Shown here: piece by piece, positions 7,425 to 16,357 of the stretch
Position numbering within the stretch: position 1 is the stretch's first letter
Layout of the letters: each line of letters opens with the position of its first letter
Assembly: GCA_017961175.1 (NCBI GenBank)
Contig: JAGCXV010000064.1
Location: 1-64,000, forward strand
Source: Bacteroidales bacterium
Lineage (GTDB): Bacteria; Bacteroidota; Bacteroidia; Bacteroidales; UBA932
Length of the DNA: 64,000 bases
Direction: 5' to 3'
The notes under the pieces: generated by a model
What the model saw: the letters and a program-made list of their open reading frames with translations, nothing else
The model's database searches: none
What the model was told of the DNA's origin: nothing
Made by a program: the position numbers and the translations under genes

Positions 7425-9386
7425 ATGAATGTTTTGAGAAGATTGACGCTGGCGCTGACCCTGTGTTTTTTCTTTGGGGCCGCTTACGCACAATATGATG
7501 TAGGAAAACCTGTTAAATGGAAGGCTTCTCTGGAGGAATTGTCCGATGGAGTTTTTGAGGTTCAGGTTGCCGCATCCATTAAGGAGGGTTGGCATTCCTA
7601 TGGCCTGGGACCTTATGACGGAGGCCCTAATCCAACGATCCTGACCGTTTCCGGTAGCGGGGTGGAACTTGTGGGAGAACCTTATGTGAAGCAGGGCGGA
7701 AAGAGGGTATTCGACGATGTCTTCGGGATGGAGATAGACCTTCTGGAAGACGGGGACGTTCTCGCCCAGAAGATTAAGGTGGGGCCCGGGGCCAAAAAGA
7801 TAGACGTGACGGTGGAGTGGCAGGCCTGCACGGCGGGAAGCTGCGCCCCGCCGGATGAAGTTCACCTGACACTTTCCGCTCCCGAGACGCTTTCAGCTCC
7901 AGAAGAAAAGAAAGCCGGTTCCCTGTGGGGCTTCATTTTGGAGGCCATCGGCTGGGGACTGCTGGCTCTGCTGACGCCTTGCGTGTTCCCGATGATTCCT
8001 ATGACTGTTTCCTTCTTCCTGAAGCAGAACGAGAAGAATCCTGCTAAGGGAAAGTTCATGGCCATACTCTATGGAATCTGCATTGTGCTGATATACACTA
8101 TACCGATAGCGGTGATAATCCTCCTGACAAGACTAATCAGCGGCAATATGGCGGCAGACATCTTCAACTGGATTGCAACCAGCTGGATCAACGTGCTCTT
8201 CTTCCTGATCTTCGTGCTGTTTGCCCTGAGTTTCTTCGGAGCCTTCGAGATTACTCTTCCTTCCAGCATGGTCAACAAGGCCGACAGCAAATCCAATCGC
8301 GGAGGAATAATAGGGGTGTTCTTCATGGCCCTAACGCTGGTACTGGTGTCATTCTCCTGCACGGGGCCTATTGTAGGCTCTGCGATAATCAAGAGCATGC
8401 AGGGAGAAATCATGACTCCGATAATCGTGATGCTGGTGTTCTCCATAGTGTTTGCAATTCCTTTCACGATTTTCGCCTTTGCCCCGAGCCTTCTGAAGAA
8501 ACTCCCGAAGAGCGGAGGATGGCTCAACAGCGTGAAGGTGGTGCTGGGATTCATCGAGCTGGCCCTGGGTATGAAGTTCCTGAGCGTGGCGGACCAGACC
8601 TACCACTGGGGAATTCTGGACAGGGAGGTTTATCTGGCATTCTGGATCGTTATTGCCGGCCTGCTGGGAATGTACCTTATCGGCAAGCTGAGGTTCAAAT
8701 ACGATTCTCCTAAGGAATATGTAGGTGTAGGAAGGCTGATTCTGGCCATCATCACCTTTGCTTTTATGGTTTATATGATCCCGGGACTGTGGGGTGCGCC
8801 TCTGAAGGCCCTCAGCGGATACCTTCCTCCTATGCAGACACAAGATTTTGTGGTTGTGCATACCAGCGGGGCTGAAATGGGAACCTTCGGCTTCTCCACC
8901 GAGGCCGAGAAGGCAGTCCTAGCAGACAGGAAGTATTCTGACAAGCTCCATCTGCCACACGGACTGGTGGGCTACTTCACCTTCGACGAGGCCCTGAAAG
9001 CATCCAAGGAGCAGGGCAAGCCTATATTCTTCGACTTTACCGGGCACGGCTGCGTGAACTGCCGCGAGATGGAAGCCAGGGTCTGGAGCGATCCTAAGGT
9101 CCTGGACATGCTCAGGAATGACTTTGTGATCTGCTCCCTCTACGGAGACGACAAGATGGAGGTGATGCCGGAAGATTACCGCACTCTTGAAGACGGAACA
9201 GTCCTCAAGGGAATGGGCAAGATCAACTCCCGCTTCGTGATGGAGAAGTTCAACGCCAACGCACAGCCATTCTACCTGGTGCTGGATTCAGACGGCAATC
9301 CTCTGGTCGAGCCTATGGGCTACAACCTCAACGTGGATAACTACGTATCTTTCCTGAAAAAAGGCCTCGAAGCCTTCGGCAAGTAA
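7425..9386 (+). CDS. dsbD: Thiol:disulfide interchange protein DsbD
   Basis: DsbD carries electrons from cytoplasmic thioredoxin across the inner membrane to periplasmic thiol proteins. The 653-residue protein has a signal peptide (to about residue 23), then an N-terminal immunoglobulin-like alpha domain with the cysteine pair CTAGSC near residue 135. The membrane beta domain starts near residue 165; its two redox cysteines are in LTPCVFPMIPMT and SFSCTGPIVG. A C-terminal thioredoxin-like gamma domain has CVNC (Cys543, Cys546). All three cysteine pairs are present, so an active protein is expected. The gene has its own promoter and its stop abuts the convergent purN stop. Confidence 0.93.
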   Translation: MNVLRRLTLALTLCFFFGAAYAQYDVGKPVKWKASLEELSDGVFEVQVAASIKEGWHSYGLGPYDGGPNPTILTVSGSGVELVGEPYVKQGGKRVFDDVFGMEIDLLEDGDVLAQKIKVGPGAKKIDVTVEWQACTAGSCAPPDEVHLTLSAPETLSAPEEKKAGSLWGFILEAIGWGLLALLTPCVFPMIPMTVSFFLKQNEKNPAKGKFMAILYGICIVLIYTIPIAVIILLTRLISGNMAADIFNWIATSWINVLFFLIFVLFALSFFGAFEITLPSSMVNKADSKSNRGGIIGVFFMALTLVLVSFSCTGPIVGSAIIKSMQGEIMTPIIVMLVFSIVFAIPFTIFAFAPSLLKKLPKSGGWLNSVKVVLGFIELALGMKFLSVADQTYHWGILDREVYLAFWIVIAGLLGMYLIGKLRFKYDSPKEYVGVGRLILAIITFAFMVYMIPGLWGAPLKALSGYLPPMQTQDFVVVHTSGAEMGTFGFSTEAEKAVLADRKYSDKLHLPHGLVGYFTFDEALKASKEQGKPIFFDFTGHGCVNCREMEARVWSDPKVLDMLRNDFVICSLYGDDKMEVMPEDYRTLEDGTVLKGMGKINSRFVMEKFNANAQPFYLVLDSDGNPLVEPMGYNLNVDNYVSFLKKGLEAFGK

Positions 9387-9950
9387 TCAAAGAGTATTAA
9401 GATAAGCTTCCACGACCCTCGGGTAGTCTGCCTGCTCGCGGATGTGGATCTTTGCCTCCAGTGATTCCAGGGTTTCGTCATCGCTGAGGATGAAACTGGA
9501 CTGGAAGAGGATTTTGCCGTGGTCCATTTCCTCATCGACCAGGTGGATGGTGATGCCGCTGTATTTTTCCTTGTTTTCCAGCACGGCCTTGTGGACTCTT
9601 TCCCCGTACATTCCCTTGCCGCCGTATTTCGGGAGAAGGGCCGGGTGGATGTTGATGATCCTGTCGGGATAGAGATCTATGAGCTCCTTCGGAACCTTGA
9701 GAAGGTAGCCGGCAAGAAGGATGAAATTGATATCCTTTTCTTTTAGAATCGCGATGATCTCCTGAGTGTCCCTGGTAACGACGGAAGGAACGTTCAGGTT
9801 CCTGGCACGGGTCAGGACATAGGCTTCGCTCTTGTTGCAGACAACGAGCTCAACCCTGGCCTTCTGGCCTTTCAGTTCATAATTGAAGTGGCGGATGAGA
9901 TTTTCTGCATTGGTTCCGCTACCCGATGCAAACACTGCTATCTTAAACAT
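9387..9950 (-). CDS. purN: Phosphoribosylglycinamide formyltransferase
   Basis: PurN transfers a formyl group from 10-formyl-tetrahydrofolate to GAR in the third step of purine synthesis. The 187-residue length is normal. FASGSGTNAENL near residue 8 is the phosphate-binding loop. NIHPALLPKYGGKGMYG holds the catalytic Asn and His, and VDEEMDHGKI holds the catalytic Asp. It is divergent from acpP and convergent with dsbD, with no bases between the two stop codons. Its probable -7 box (TATATTTG, reverse strand, 10046-10039) mirrors that of acpP. Confidence 0.95.
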   Translation of the reverse strand: MFKIAVFASGSGTNAENLIRHFNYELKGQKARVELVVCNKSEAYVLTRARNLNVPSVVTRDTQEIIAILKEKDINFILLAGYLLKVPKELIDLYPDRIINIHPALLPKYGGKGMYGERVHKAVLENKEKYSGITIHLVDEEMDHGKILFQSSFILSDDETLESLEAKIHIREQADYPRVVEAYLNTL

Positions 9951-10037
9951 TATTGTCTTTCCGGGGTATCTGAATTACACTTTTTAGGCTATGGCACGCC
10001 TCTTGCTTGGAGAGCGTGGCGTAACGGCCTGCAATGG

Positions 10038-10074
10038 ACAAATATACTCATTAAAAAATTTTGTTTATATTTGT
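10038..10074. promoter_or_regulatory. Mirrored divergent promoter of purN and acpP
   Basis: ACAAATATA (10038-10046) and TATATTTGT (10066-10074) are perfect inverted copies 19 bp apart. Each half contains TATATTTG in the direction of its gene: leftward to purN and rightward to acpP. This matches the Bacteroidota -7 consensus TAnnTTTG. A clear -33 box is missing on both sides, because the place where it should lie is occupied by the opposite -7 box. The two promoters probably cannot be used at the same time. Confidence 0.6.
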
Positions 10075-10121
10075 AGCCTACTAAAATTATAAACTTATTG
10101 TATTAACTAAAATTTTTGATC

Positions 10122-10358
10122 ATGGCAGACATTACTTCAAAAGTTAAGGAGATCATCGTTGAGAAGCTTGGTGTTGACGAGGCAGAGATTACCCCTGAGG
10201 CAAACTTCACAAAGGATCTTGGTGCTGATTCTCTGGACACAGTTGAACTGATTATGGATTTCGAGAAGGCTTTCGAAATCACAATCCCTGAAGAGGAAGC
10301 TCAGAAAATAGCTACCGTAGGTGATGCTATCAAATATATTGAGGCTCAGAAGAAATAA
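10122..10358 (+). CDS. acpP: Acyl carrier protein
   Basis: This 78-residue acidic protein carries growing acyl chains in fatty-acid synthesis. [15 protein letters not shown] contains the serine that receives the 4'-phosphopantetheine arm. The length and the C-terminal [18 protein letters not shown] are typical. I chose the ATG at 10122, because a TTG two codons upstream is not conserved in the family. fabF follows after a hairpin terminator, the usual acpP-fabF order. An A/T-rich leader without a Shine-Dalgarno site precedes the start. Confidence 0.96.
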   Translation: MADITSKVKEIIVEKLGVDEAEITPEANFTKDLGADSLDTVELIMDFEKAFEITIPEEEAQKIATVGDAIKYIEAQKK

Positions 10359-10359
10359 G

Positions 10360-10421
10360 CCCCAATAACTTATTGAGGGGAAACCTTGAAGCTTAAAAAC
10401 TGCAGGTTTCCCCCTTTTTTT
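10360..10421 (+). terminator. Terminator or attenuator between acpP and fabF
   Basis: GGGGAAACCT (10377-10386) pairs perfectly with AGGTTTCCCC (10404-10413), followed by C and seven T: a classic intrinsic terminator. Directly after the acpP stop, CCCCAATA (10360-10367) can pair with TATTGAGGGG, which uses the same G run (10377-10380). The two hairpins are therefore mutually exclusive. This may limit read-through so that acpP mRNA exceeds fabF mRNA. Confidence 0.8.
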
Positions 10422-10443
10422 GATAATTCTAAAACAAGATATT

Positions 10444-11697
10444 ATGGAAAAGAGGAGAGTCGTCGTTACCGGACTCGGCACGGTTAACCCACTTGGAAAG
10501 ACAGTTGAAGAGTATTTCAACTCTCTCGATGCCGGAGTCAGCGGAGCGGCTCCTATCACAAGGTTCGACGCAACCGAATTCAACACCAGATTTGCATGCG
10601 AGGTCAAGGACTTTGATCCTCTCCAGTATATAGAGAGAAAAGAAGCCCGCAAGATGGACCGCTACTGCCAGTTTGCAGTAGTTGCTGCAGACCAGGCTGT
10701 TGCCGACGCTGCAGTAGACCTTGAAAAAATAGACAAATCCAGGGTTGGCGTTATCATCGGATCCGGTGTGGGCGGCATAGAGACTATGACCAACGACATA
10801 ACGGACTTCGTTGTAAACGGAAGCCATCCTAGATTCAGCCCTTTCCTCATTCCAAAAATGATTGCGGACATTGCAGCGGGATTCGTATCCATCAAGTATG
10901 GCTTCATGGGTCCTAACTTTGCAACCGTTTCCGCTTGCGCTTCCTCTTCACACGCCATCCACTGCGCATATGACCTTATCCTTCTGGACGAGGCCGATAT
11001 GATAGTGACCGGCGGAGCTGAGGCAGCCGTAACGATTCCGGGAGTGGGAGGCTTCAACTCAGCGAAGGCTCTCTCTACCCGCAACGACGATCCCAAGACA
11101 GCTTCCCGTCCGTTTGACAAGGACAGGGACGGCTTCGTTCTGGGAGAGGGTGCCGGTATCCTCGTCCTTGAGGAATACGAGCACGCAAAAGCCAGAGGCG
11201 CAAAGATTTACGCAGAGCTTAAAGGCTGCGGCATAAGCGCTGATGCACATCACATTACAGCCCCTCATCCTGAGGGACTCGGCGCAAAGGCCGCAATGAC
11301 CACAGCCCTGAAGAGGGCTGGTGTAAAGCCGGAAGAGGTGGACTACATCAACGTTCACGGAACTTCCACACATCTTGGAGACATCGCTGAGCTTATAGCG
11401 ATAAAGGAAGTATTCGGCGATGCGGCTTACAAGCTGAACATTTCTTCCACCAAGTCCATGACCGGACATCTGCTGGGAGCAGCCGGAGCCGTTGAGGCAA
11501 TGGCCTGCATCCACGCCATCAACAGCGGCACGATTCCTCCTACGATCAACCACTTTACGGACGATCCGGAGATTGACCCGAAACTGAACCTTACCTTCAA
11601 CGCTCCTCAGAAGAGAGATGTGAAGGTGGCTCTCAGCAACACCTTCGGGTTCGGCGGCCACAACAGCACGATGATTTTCGCTAAGATGGAAGATTAG
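10444..11697 (+). CDS. fabF: 3-oxoacyl-ACP synthase II
   Basis: FabF condenses malonyl-ACP with acyl-ACP to elongate fatty acids. The 417-residue length is normal. The Cys-His-His triad is visible: Cys in SACASSSHA, His in NVHGTSTHLGD and His in KSMTGHLLGAAG. The ATG at 10444 is chosen, since an upstream TTG falls inside the T run of the terminator. The start MEKRRVVVTGLG is standard. The gene follows acpP through an attenuating hairpin, and its 3' end overlaps the convergent rodA stop by 4 bp. Confidence 0.97.
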   Translation: MEKRRVVVTGLGTVNPLGKTVEEYFNSLDAGVSGAAPITRFDATEFNTRFACEVKDFDPLQYIERKEARKMDRYCQFAVVAADQAVADAAVDLEKIDKSRVGVIIGSGVGGIETMTNDITDFVVNGSHPRFSPFLIPKMIADIAAGFVSIKYGFMGPNFATVSACASSSHAIHCAYDLILLDEADMIVTGGAEAAVTIPGVGGFNSAKALSTRNDDPKTASRPFDKDRDGFVLGEGAGILVLEEYEHAKARGAKIYAELKGCGISADAHHITAPHPEGLGAKAAMTTALKRAGVKPEEVDYINVHGTSTHLGDIAELIAIKEVFGDAAYKLNISSTKSMTGHLLGAAGAVEAMACIHAINSGTIPPTINHFTDDPEIDPKLNLTFNAPQKRDVKVALSNTFGFGGHNSTMIFAKMED

Positions 11698-13148
11698 GCG
11701 TCCTTGTTCTGACGCTCCATATCCAGTCTGATGAAGATGAACAGCAGTATGGTGAAGCTCACCATACCGCTACCGCCGTAGCTTAGGAACGGCAGCGGGA
11801 TGCCTATTACCGGCAGAAGGCCCATAGTCATCCCTATGTTTATGACAACGTGCATGAGGAAGATGGACGCCACGCAATAGCCGTAAATCCTGGAGAAGGC
11901 GTCCGCGTTTTTGGACGCCAGGTGAATGATTCTGAGGATTAGGAATATATAGACGGCCAGCAGGGCGATGCTTCCCAAAAATCCCCATTCTTCTCCCACG
12001 GTGCAGAAAATGAAGTCCGTGCTTTGCTCGGGCACGAAGTTGTACTTTGTCTGGGTTCCGTTGAGGAATCCCTTTCCGGTAAGTCCGCCGCTGCCGATGG
12101 CAATCTTGGACTGGTGCACGTTATAGCCGATTCCCTGAAGGTCTTCCGTTATGCCGAAGAGGTTTTCTATCCTGGCCCTCTGGTGAGGCTGGAGCACCTT
12201 GTTGAAAATGAAGTTAACGGAGAAGACCATCGCGATGGCGCATAAAAGGCTGATCATAAGCCTTCCGCTTCCTCTTTCGTCCCGTCTTGAAAGAAGGTCT
12301 CTGAGCCAAAGCACAAGATGGGGGATAAACAGGAGAACGGCCCACACTTCCGGTTTCAAGGTCTGGAGGAAAGAGAAGTACTCCATTCCGGAAAGCTTAG
12401 GAATGTAGCAGACAAGAACGATGATCGGAATGGCTGTAAGCAGCCAGATGAGCCTGCGGCTGAGGAAATACCTTATTATGACGGCAGCGCTGAGGGCGCA
12501 TACCACAGCCGTCAGGGGAGAGAGGGCTATCGTGATGACGAACATCGCGATAAGGGTAAGTCCGGCAACGATTACCCATCCTGCCAGACCTTCCATATAG
12601 AAGACCAGAATCAGGCCCACATACACGAGTGCGCTGCCCGTTTCCTTTTCCAGCAGGATCAGAAGGATTGGCACTATCACCACCAGAGCCGCCCTTACAG
12701 CATCCCTGCGGTTGGTAAGCGAAAAGCCATAGCGGCTCATTACGTAGGCCAGCAGAAGCGAAGTCGTAATTTTGGAAAACTCAGCCGGCTGGAGTCCGAA
12801 GCTTCCGATGTAAAACCAGCTTTTTGAGCCGTTGACCTCCTTGCCCAGGAAGATTACTGCGGCAAGAAGGGCAAGCATTCCAAGGTAAAACAGCAAGGAA
12901 AGAGGCTGGAAACTTCTCGGGTTGATTATATAGAGAAGCAGGATGGCTATTCCAAGGGAAATCATCACCCAGATAAACTGCAAACCGTACCTCTGGCTGA
13001 AATCCAGGATGGAGGCGTGTTCCTCGGAATAGACGGCGGAATAAATGTTCAGCCATCCGTAGAACACAAGGAACAGATAGGAGAGGAGGAGTCCGAAATC
13101 CACCTTCCTGGCCCTTGGCTGCTGGCTATATGGCATTCCTTCCATCAT
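11694..13148 (-). CDS. rodA: Rod shape-determining peptidoglycan glycosyltransferase RodA
   Basis: RodA is the SEDS-family glycosyltransferase that polymerises lipid II with PBP2 during elongation. The 484-residue protein is polytopic (about ten membrane segments). It shows the SEDS features NGSKSWFYIG near residue 110, QPAEFSKI, and the C-terminal stretch IGIPLPFLSYGGSGM. It is the last gene of mreB-mreC-mreD-mrdA-rodA and its start overlaps the mrdA stop by 4 bp, so it is translationally coupled to its partner PBP2. The protein is longer than in Escherichia coli (about 370) because of loops in the middle. Confidence 0.95.
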   Translation of the reverse strand: MMEGMPYSQQPRARKVDFGLLLSYLFLVFYGWLNIYSAVYSEEHASILDFSQRYGLQFIWVMISLGIAILLLYIINPRSFQPLSLLFYLGMLALLAAVIFLGKEVNGSKSWFYIGSFGLQPAEFSKITTSLLLAYVMSRYGFSLTNRRDAVRAALVVIVPILLILLEKETGSALVYVGLILVFYMEGLAGWVIVAGLTLIAMFVITIALSPLTAVVCALSAAVIIRYFLSRRLIWLLTAIPIIVLVCYIPKLSGMEYFSFLQTLKPEVWAVLLFIPHLVLWLRDLLSRRDERGSGRLMISLLCAIAMVFSVNFIFNKVLQPHQRARIENLFGITEDLQGIGYNVHQSKIAIGSGGLTGKGFLNGTQTKYNFVPEQSTDFIFCTVGEEWGFLGSIALLAVYIFLILRIIHLASKNADAFSRIYGYCVASIFLMHVVINIGMTMGLLPVIGIPLPFLSYGGSGMVSFTILLFIFIRLDMERQNKDA

Positions 13149-14980
13149 TTTTTCCTTTTTACCGGTACGTTAGCCTTGAGGTTGGCGCCTTCCACATATT
13201 GCTCAAGTTCCTTGCGGGATACTTCTCCCTTAAGGTATTTTTCAACGATCAGGGATGCTACGGGAGCTGCCCAGGTACCTCCTGCGCCGGCATTTTCCAG
13301 ATAGACGCAGACGGCAATCTTCGGGTTTTCCTTTGGCGCGAAGCACATGAAGACGGAGTTATCTCTTCCGTGCGGATTCTGTGCCGTTCCTGTCTTGCCG
13401 CAGATGTCAATGTCTTCCATATGGGCTCTCCGCGATGTTCCGCCCGCACCCGGAGGAGCGTTGACGGCCAGGTACATGCCTTCAACCACAGGTTCGAAAT
13501 GTTCACGGTCCACTCCAACCCAGTGCTTTTCCGTGTATTTGGCCCTGCGGAGGGAATCGGGAGCGTTCTTTATCAGGTGAGGGATGATGTAATAGCCCCT
13601 GTTGGCGATGATGGCGGCAACGTTTGCAATCTGAAGCGGAGTTGCTCCCACCTCACCCTGACCTATTGCCAGAGACAGAATGTTGAAGGCGTTCCATCTT
13701 CCTTTTCCGTGAATCTTGTCATAATTCTTGGTTGAAGGAAGATTGCCCTGGAGCTCTGCCGGAAAGTCGCTGCCAAGCTTGGTGCCGATGCCGAATTTCA
13801 TAACCTGCTCCTTCCAGTAGTCAAACGCCTCGCCGATAGGCTGATGGTCCGGATTCTTCATCATGGCCCTGAACACGTTGGCATAGTAGGCGTTGCAGCT
13901 CATCATTATGGACTCTTTCAGGTTCAGCGGGCTGCGGTGTCCGTGGCATCCCATCTTTCCGCCAGAATAGTAGAATCCCCTGGAGCAGGAGAAACGGGTT
14001 TCCGGGTTGATCACTCCCATCTGCTGCGCCACGAGGGCGTTGACCGTCTTGAACACGCTGCCCGGAGGATAGGCGCTCATAACCGCACGGTTGAACATCG
14101 GCTTGTAAGGGTCCGTGGCAAGACGCCCGTATTCTTTACGTATGTTGGAAAGGTCTTCCGTGGTTAAACCGGGGGCGGAAACGATTGCAAGGATTTCTCC
14201 CGTGGATGGTTCGATGGCCACTATGCTTCCGACCTTGTTGGCCATGAGGTGCTCTCCGTACTGCTGCAGCGGACCGTCTATGGAAGCCACAAGGTCCTTG
14301 CCCGGCTCGGCCTCCACGTCCATCTCTCCGTTCCTGAAACTCTGGCGTATGCGGTTGTGAACATCGCGGACCATAATGTTGTAGCCCTTCTTTCCCCTCA
14401 GCACATCCTCGTAGGAACGCTCTATTCCCGTGATTCCCACATAGTCTCCGCGGCGGTATTCCGGATTGTCTGCAAGATAGGCGGAGTCTGCCTCGTTGAT
14501 GTAGCCGTAAAGGCTGGCCCCCGCCTCGTAAGGATATACGCGCGCCGTCCTGCTTATTGCGTAAAAACCGGGGAACTTGTAAGCCTTTTCCGCAAAGTGG
14601 ATATAGTATTCACTCGGAACCTGCTTTATAAAAGTGAAGGTCTGGTATCCGATCTTGCGCCGGTTCTCCCTGTAGTACTTAAGCTTCTTCCTTACGTTGG
14701 CTATATCTACACGGAAAGTCGCGCAGAAATCCACGGTATCGAACTCCTGCAGGTCTATCGGGGTGACCATTATGTCGTAGGTGGTCTTGTTGCCCACCAG
14801 GGTGTTTCCGTTACGGTCCTTGATTTCTCCGCGCGCCGGATATTTGGTCTGGTAAAGCAGGGCGTTGTTGTTGGCGTTAACCTTGTAGCGCTCATCTATG
14901 ATCTGAAGATAGAAGAGCCTGACTGCCAGACATAAAGCTATGATGACAATGCCCGAGATCAGAAAAACCTTCTTATCCAT
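13145..14980 (-). CDS. mrdA: Penicillin-binding protein 2 (peptidoglycan transpeptidase)
   Basis: This 611-residue class B PBP cross-links peptidoglycan in the elongasome. One N-terminal membrane helix (residues 5-25) is followed by the PBP dimerisation domain (YPARGEIKDRNGN near 47) and the transpeptidase domain. The active-site motifs are SVFK (Ser308, Lys311), SCN in MMSCNAYYANV, and KTGT in CGKTGTAQNPHG. It overlaps mreD by 22 bp at its start and rodA by 4 bp at its end, consistent with one transcript and a fixed PBP2-RodA ratio. Confidence 0.96.
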   Translation of the reverse strand: MDKKVFLISGIVIIALCLAVRLFYLQIIDERYKVNANNNALLYQTKYPARGEIKDRNGNTLVGNKTTYDIMVTPIDLQEFDTVDFCATFRVDIANVRKKLKYYRENRRKIGYQTFTFIKQVPSEYYIHFAEKAYKFPGFYAISRTARVYPYEAGASLYGYINEADSAYLADNPEYRRGDYVGITGIERSYEDVLRGKKGYNIMVRDVHNRIRQSFRNGEMDVEAEPGKDLVASIDGPLQQYGEHLMANKVGSIVAIEPSTGEILAIVSAPGLTTEDLSNIRKEYGRLATDPYKPMFNRAVMSAYPPGSVFKTVNALVAQQMGVINPETRFSCSRGFYYSGGKMGCHGHRSPLNLKESIMMSCNAYYANVFRAMMKNPDHQPIGEAFDYWKEQVMKFGIGTKLGSDFPAELQGNLPSTKNYDKIHGKGRWNAFNILSLAIGQGEVGATPLQIANVAAIIANRGYYIIPHLIKNAPDSLRRAKYTEKHWVGVDREHFEPVVEGMYLAVNAPPGAGGTSRRAHMEDIDICGKTGTAQNPHGRDNSVFMCFAPKENPKIAVCVYLENAGAGGTWAAPVASLIVEKYLKGEVSRKELEQYVEGANLKANVPVKRKK

Positions 14981-15468
14981 AGCCTTACCAGAAGATATGC
15001 TATTACCACATTAACGGCTACATTGAGTATTATCCTCAGCGATAGATACGGGACGCCCTTCCCCATAGGACCGTCTATGAGAACGTAAGGTATGAAGAAT
15101 ATCAGATAGCTTATCAGAAGAAGCGTCAGAAGTTTTCCCGGGCGGAATTCCGCATAGCTCAGGTCCATTTCCTCAGTCTGGATGTCATATCTTCTCATCG
15201 GCCTGGTGATCAGGTTGCGGCTTGCGGCGAGCAGTGTGCAGCAGGCGGCGTTCAGTCCCAGTATGCCGTCGCTTAGAGCATCGGTCAGAAGGCCGATGGC
15301 AAACCCGCACAGCATCAGAAGATAGGTGTTCGTATCCGGTGGAAGCAGGATCACCAGAAGCGGGATGACCGCTATGTAAAGTATAGGCCACAGGTTGATG
15401 AATTCCGAGCAGAGCAGCTGCAGGATGAGAATCACCACAAATCCGAATATGTACTTGAAGGTATTCAT
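14959..15468 (-). CDS. mreD: Rod shape-determining protein MreD
   Basis: MreD is the small polytopic membrane subunit of the elongasome. The 169-residue protein is almost entirely hydrophobic, with five to six predicted helices such as YIFGFVVILILQLLCSEF and VIPLLVILLPPDT. The sequence is poorly conserved, so the assignment rests on size, topology and position between mreC (1 bp away) and mrdA (22-bp overlap). Confidence 0.9.
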   Translation of the reverse strand: MNTFKYIFGFVVILILQLLCSEFINLWPILYIAVIPLLVILLPPDTNTYLLMLCGFAIGLLTDALSDGILGLNAACCTLLAASRNLITRPMRRYDIQTEEMDLSYAEFRPGKLLTLLLISYLIFFIPYVLIDGPMGKGVPYLSLRIILNVAVNVVIAYLLVRLWIRRFF

Positions 15469-15469
15469 C

Positions 15470-16345
15470 CTACTTGCTGTCTATATAAGAATTGTTGATC
15501 GCGGAGAGAGAATCAATCTCCCTCTTATTCTGGTTACTGATAACTATCACATAGTCAAGGATGGAGAAGTCCTGAAGCAACTCAACCTCCACCCTTTTGT
15601 ACATTCCGTCCTCCACGGTGTAGCCAAGGGCCTTGCCCACCGGAATGTCCGGAGGGAAGAAAGATGAGTTACCGCTGGTAAACACGGTGTCTCCCTTCTG
15701 CACCTCGGTGTTAAGTGCCACTTCTGTAAGATAGGCCTTGCGTATATTTCCTCCCTCCCACTTGAGGGTTCCCAGTCCGGAGCTCCTTCCCAACTTTGCG
15801 CTTATGCTCTGGCGGAGGTTGAGCAGACTCATCACATAGCTGAAGCGCGGACCCGCACCACGGATTATGCCCACCACTCCGCTTGGCGTAATAACTCCCA
15901 GGTCTTCAGTAACACCGTCGTTTTCCCCTTTGTCTATTATCAGGTAGTTATGGGTGGTGTTAAGCGTGTTCTTGATGACCTTTGCCAGTGTGAACGAGTA
16001 GTTTGCAAGGGCGGAGTCACCGACATTTCCTTTTATCTGTTCTGAGATTTCCTCCAGCTTGCCTTCTCCCTGGGTGCGGACGATGAATTCCCTCAGCCTG
16101 GCGTTCTGCTCCACCAGCCTTGCGTTTTCTTCTACCAGTTCCCTGTTCGTGCCTCTGAGTGCAGTATAGTTCTTTACGGCAGTGCCCTTTTCCCAGAAGA
16201 AGGACTGGACAGAGCGTACTCCCTCCATGACTCTGGAACTCTGCACAGTGCTGTTTTTTACGATAAGCAGCAGGCATACGGCCTCCAGAGCCGCAAAGAC
16301 CAGGAACTTCCCGATGGAGTTGTAGATCAGCGGAGGAAGTTTCAT
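15470..16345 (-). CDS. mreC: Rod shape-determining protein MreC
   Basis: MreC links cytoplasmic MreB filaments to periplasmic PBP2. The 291-residue protein has one N-terminal membrane helix (residues 13-28), a coiled coil (about 65-100, rich in Glu, Arg and Leu), and the beta-barrel domain with TPSGVVGIIRGAGPRFSYV, KLGRSSGLGTLKW and GDTVFTSGNSSFFPPDIPVG, all typical of the family. It sits 12 bp after mreB and 1 bp before mreD. Confidence 0.95.
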   Translation of the reverse strand: MKLPPLIYNSIGKFLVFAALEAVCLLLIVKNSTVQSSRVMEGVRSVQSFFWEKGTAVKNYTALRGTNRELVEENARLVEQNARLREFIVRTQGEGKLEEISEQIKGNVGDSALANYSFTLAKVIKNTLNTTHNYLIIDKGENDGVTEDLGVITPSGVVGIIRGAGPRFSYVMSLLNLRQSISAKLGRSSGLGTLKWEGGNIRKAYLTEVALNTEVQKGDTVFTSGNSSFFPPDIPVGKALGYTVEDGMYKRVEVELLQDFSILDYVIVISNQNKREIDSLSAINNSYIDSK

Positions 16346-16357
16346 TTGCCGGGGCGG

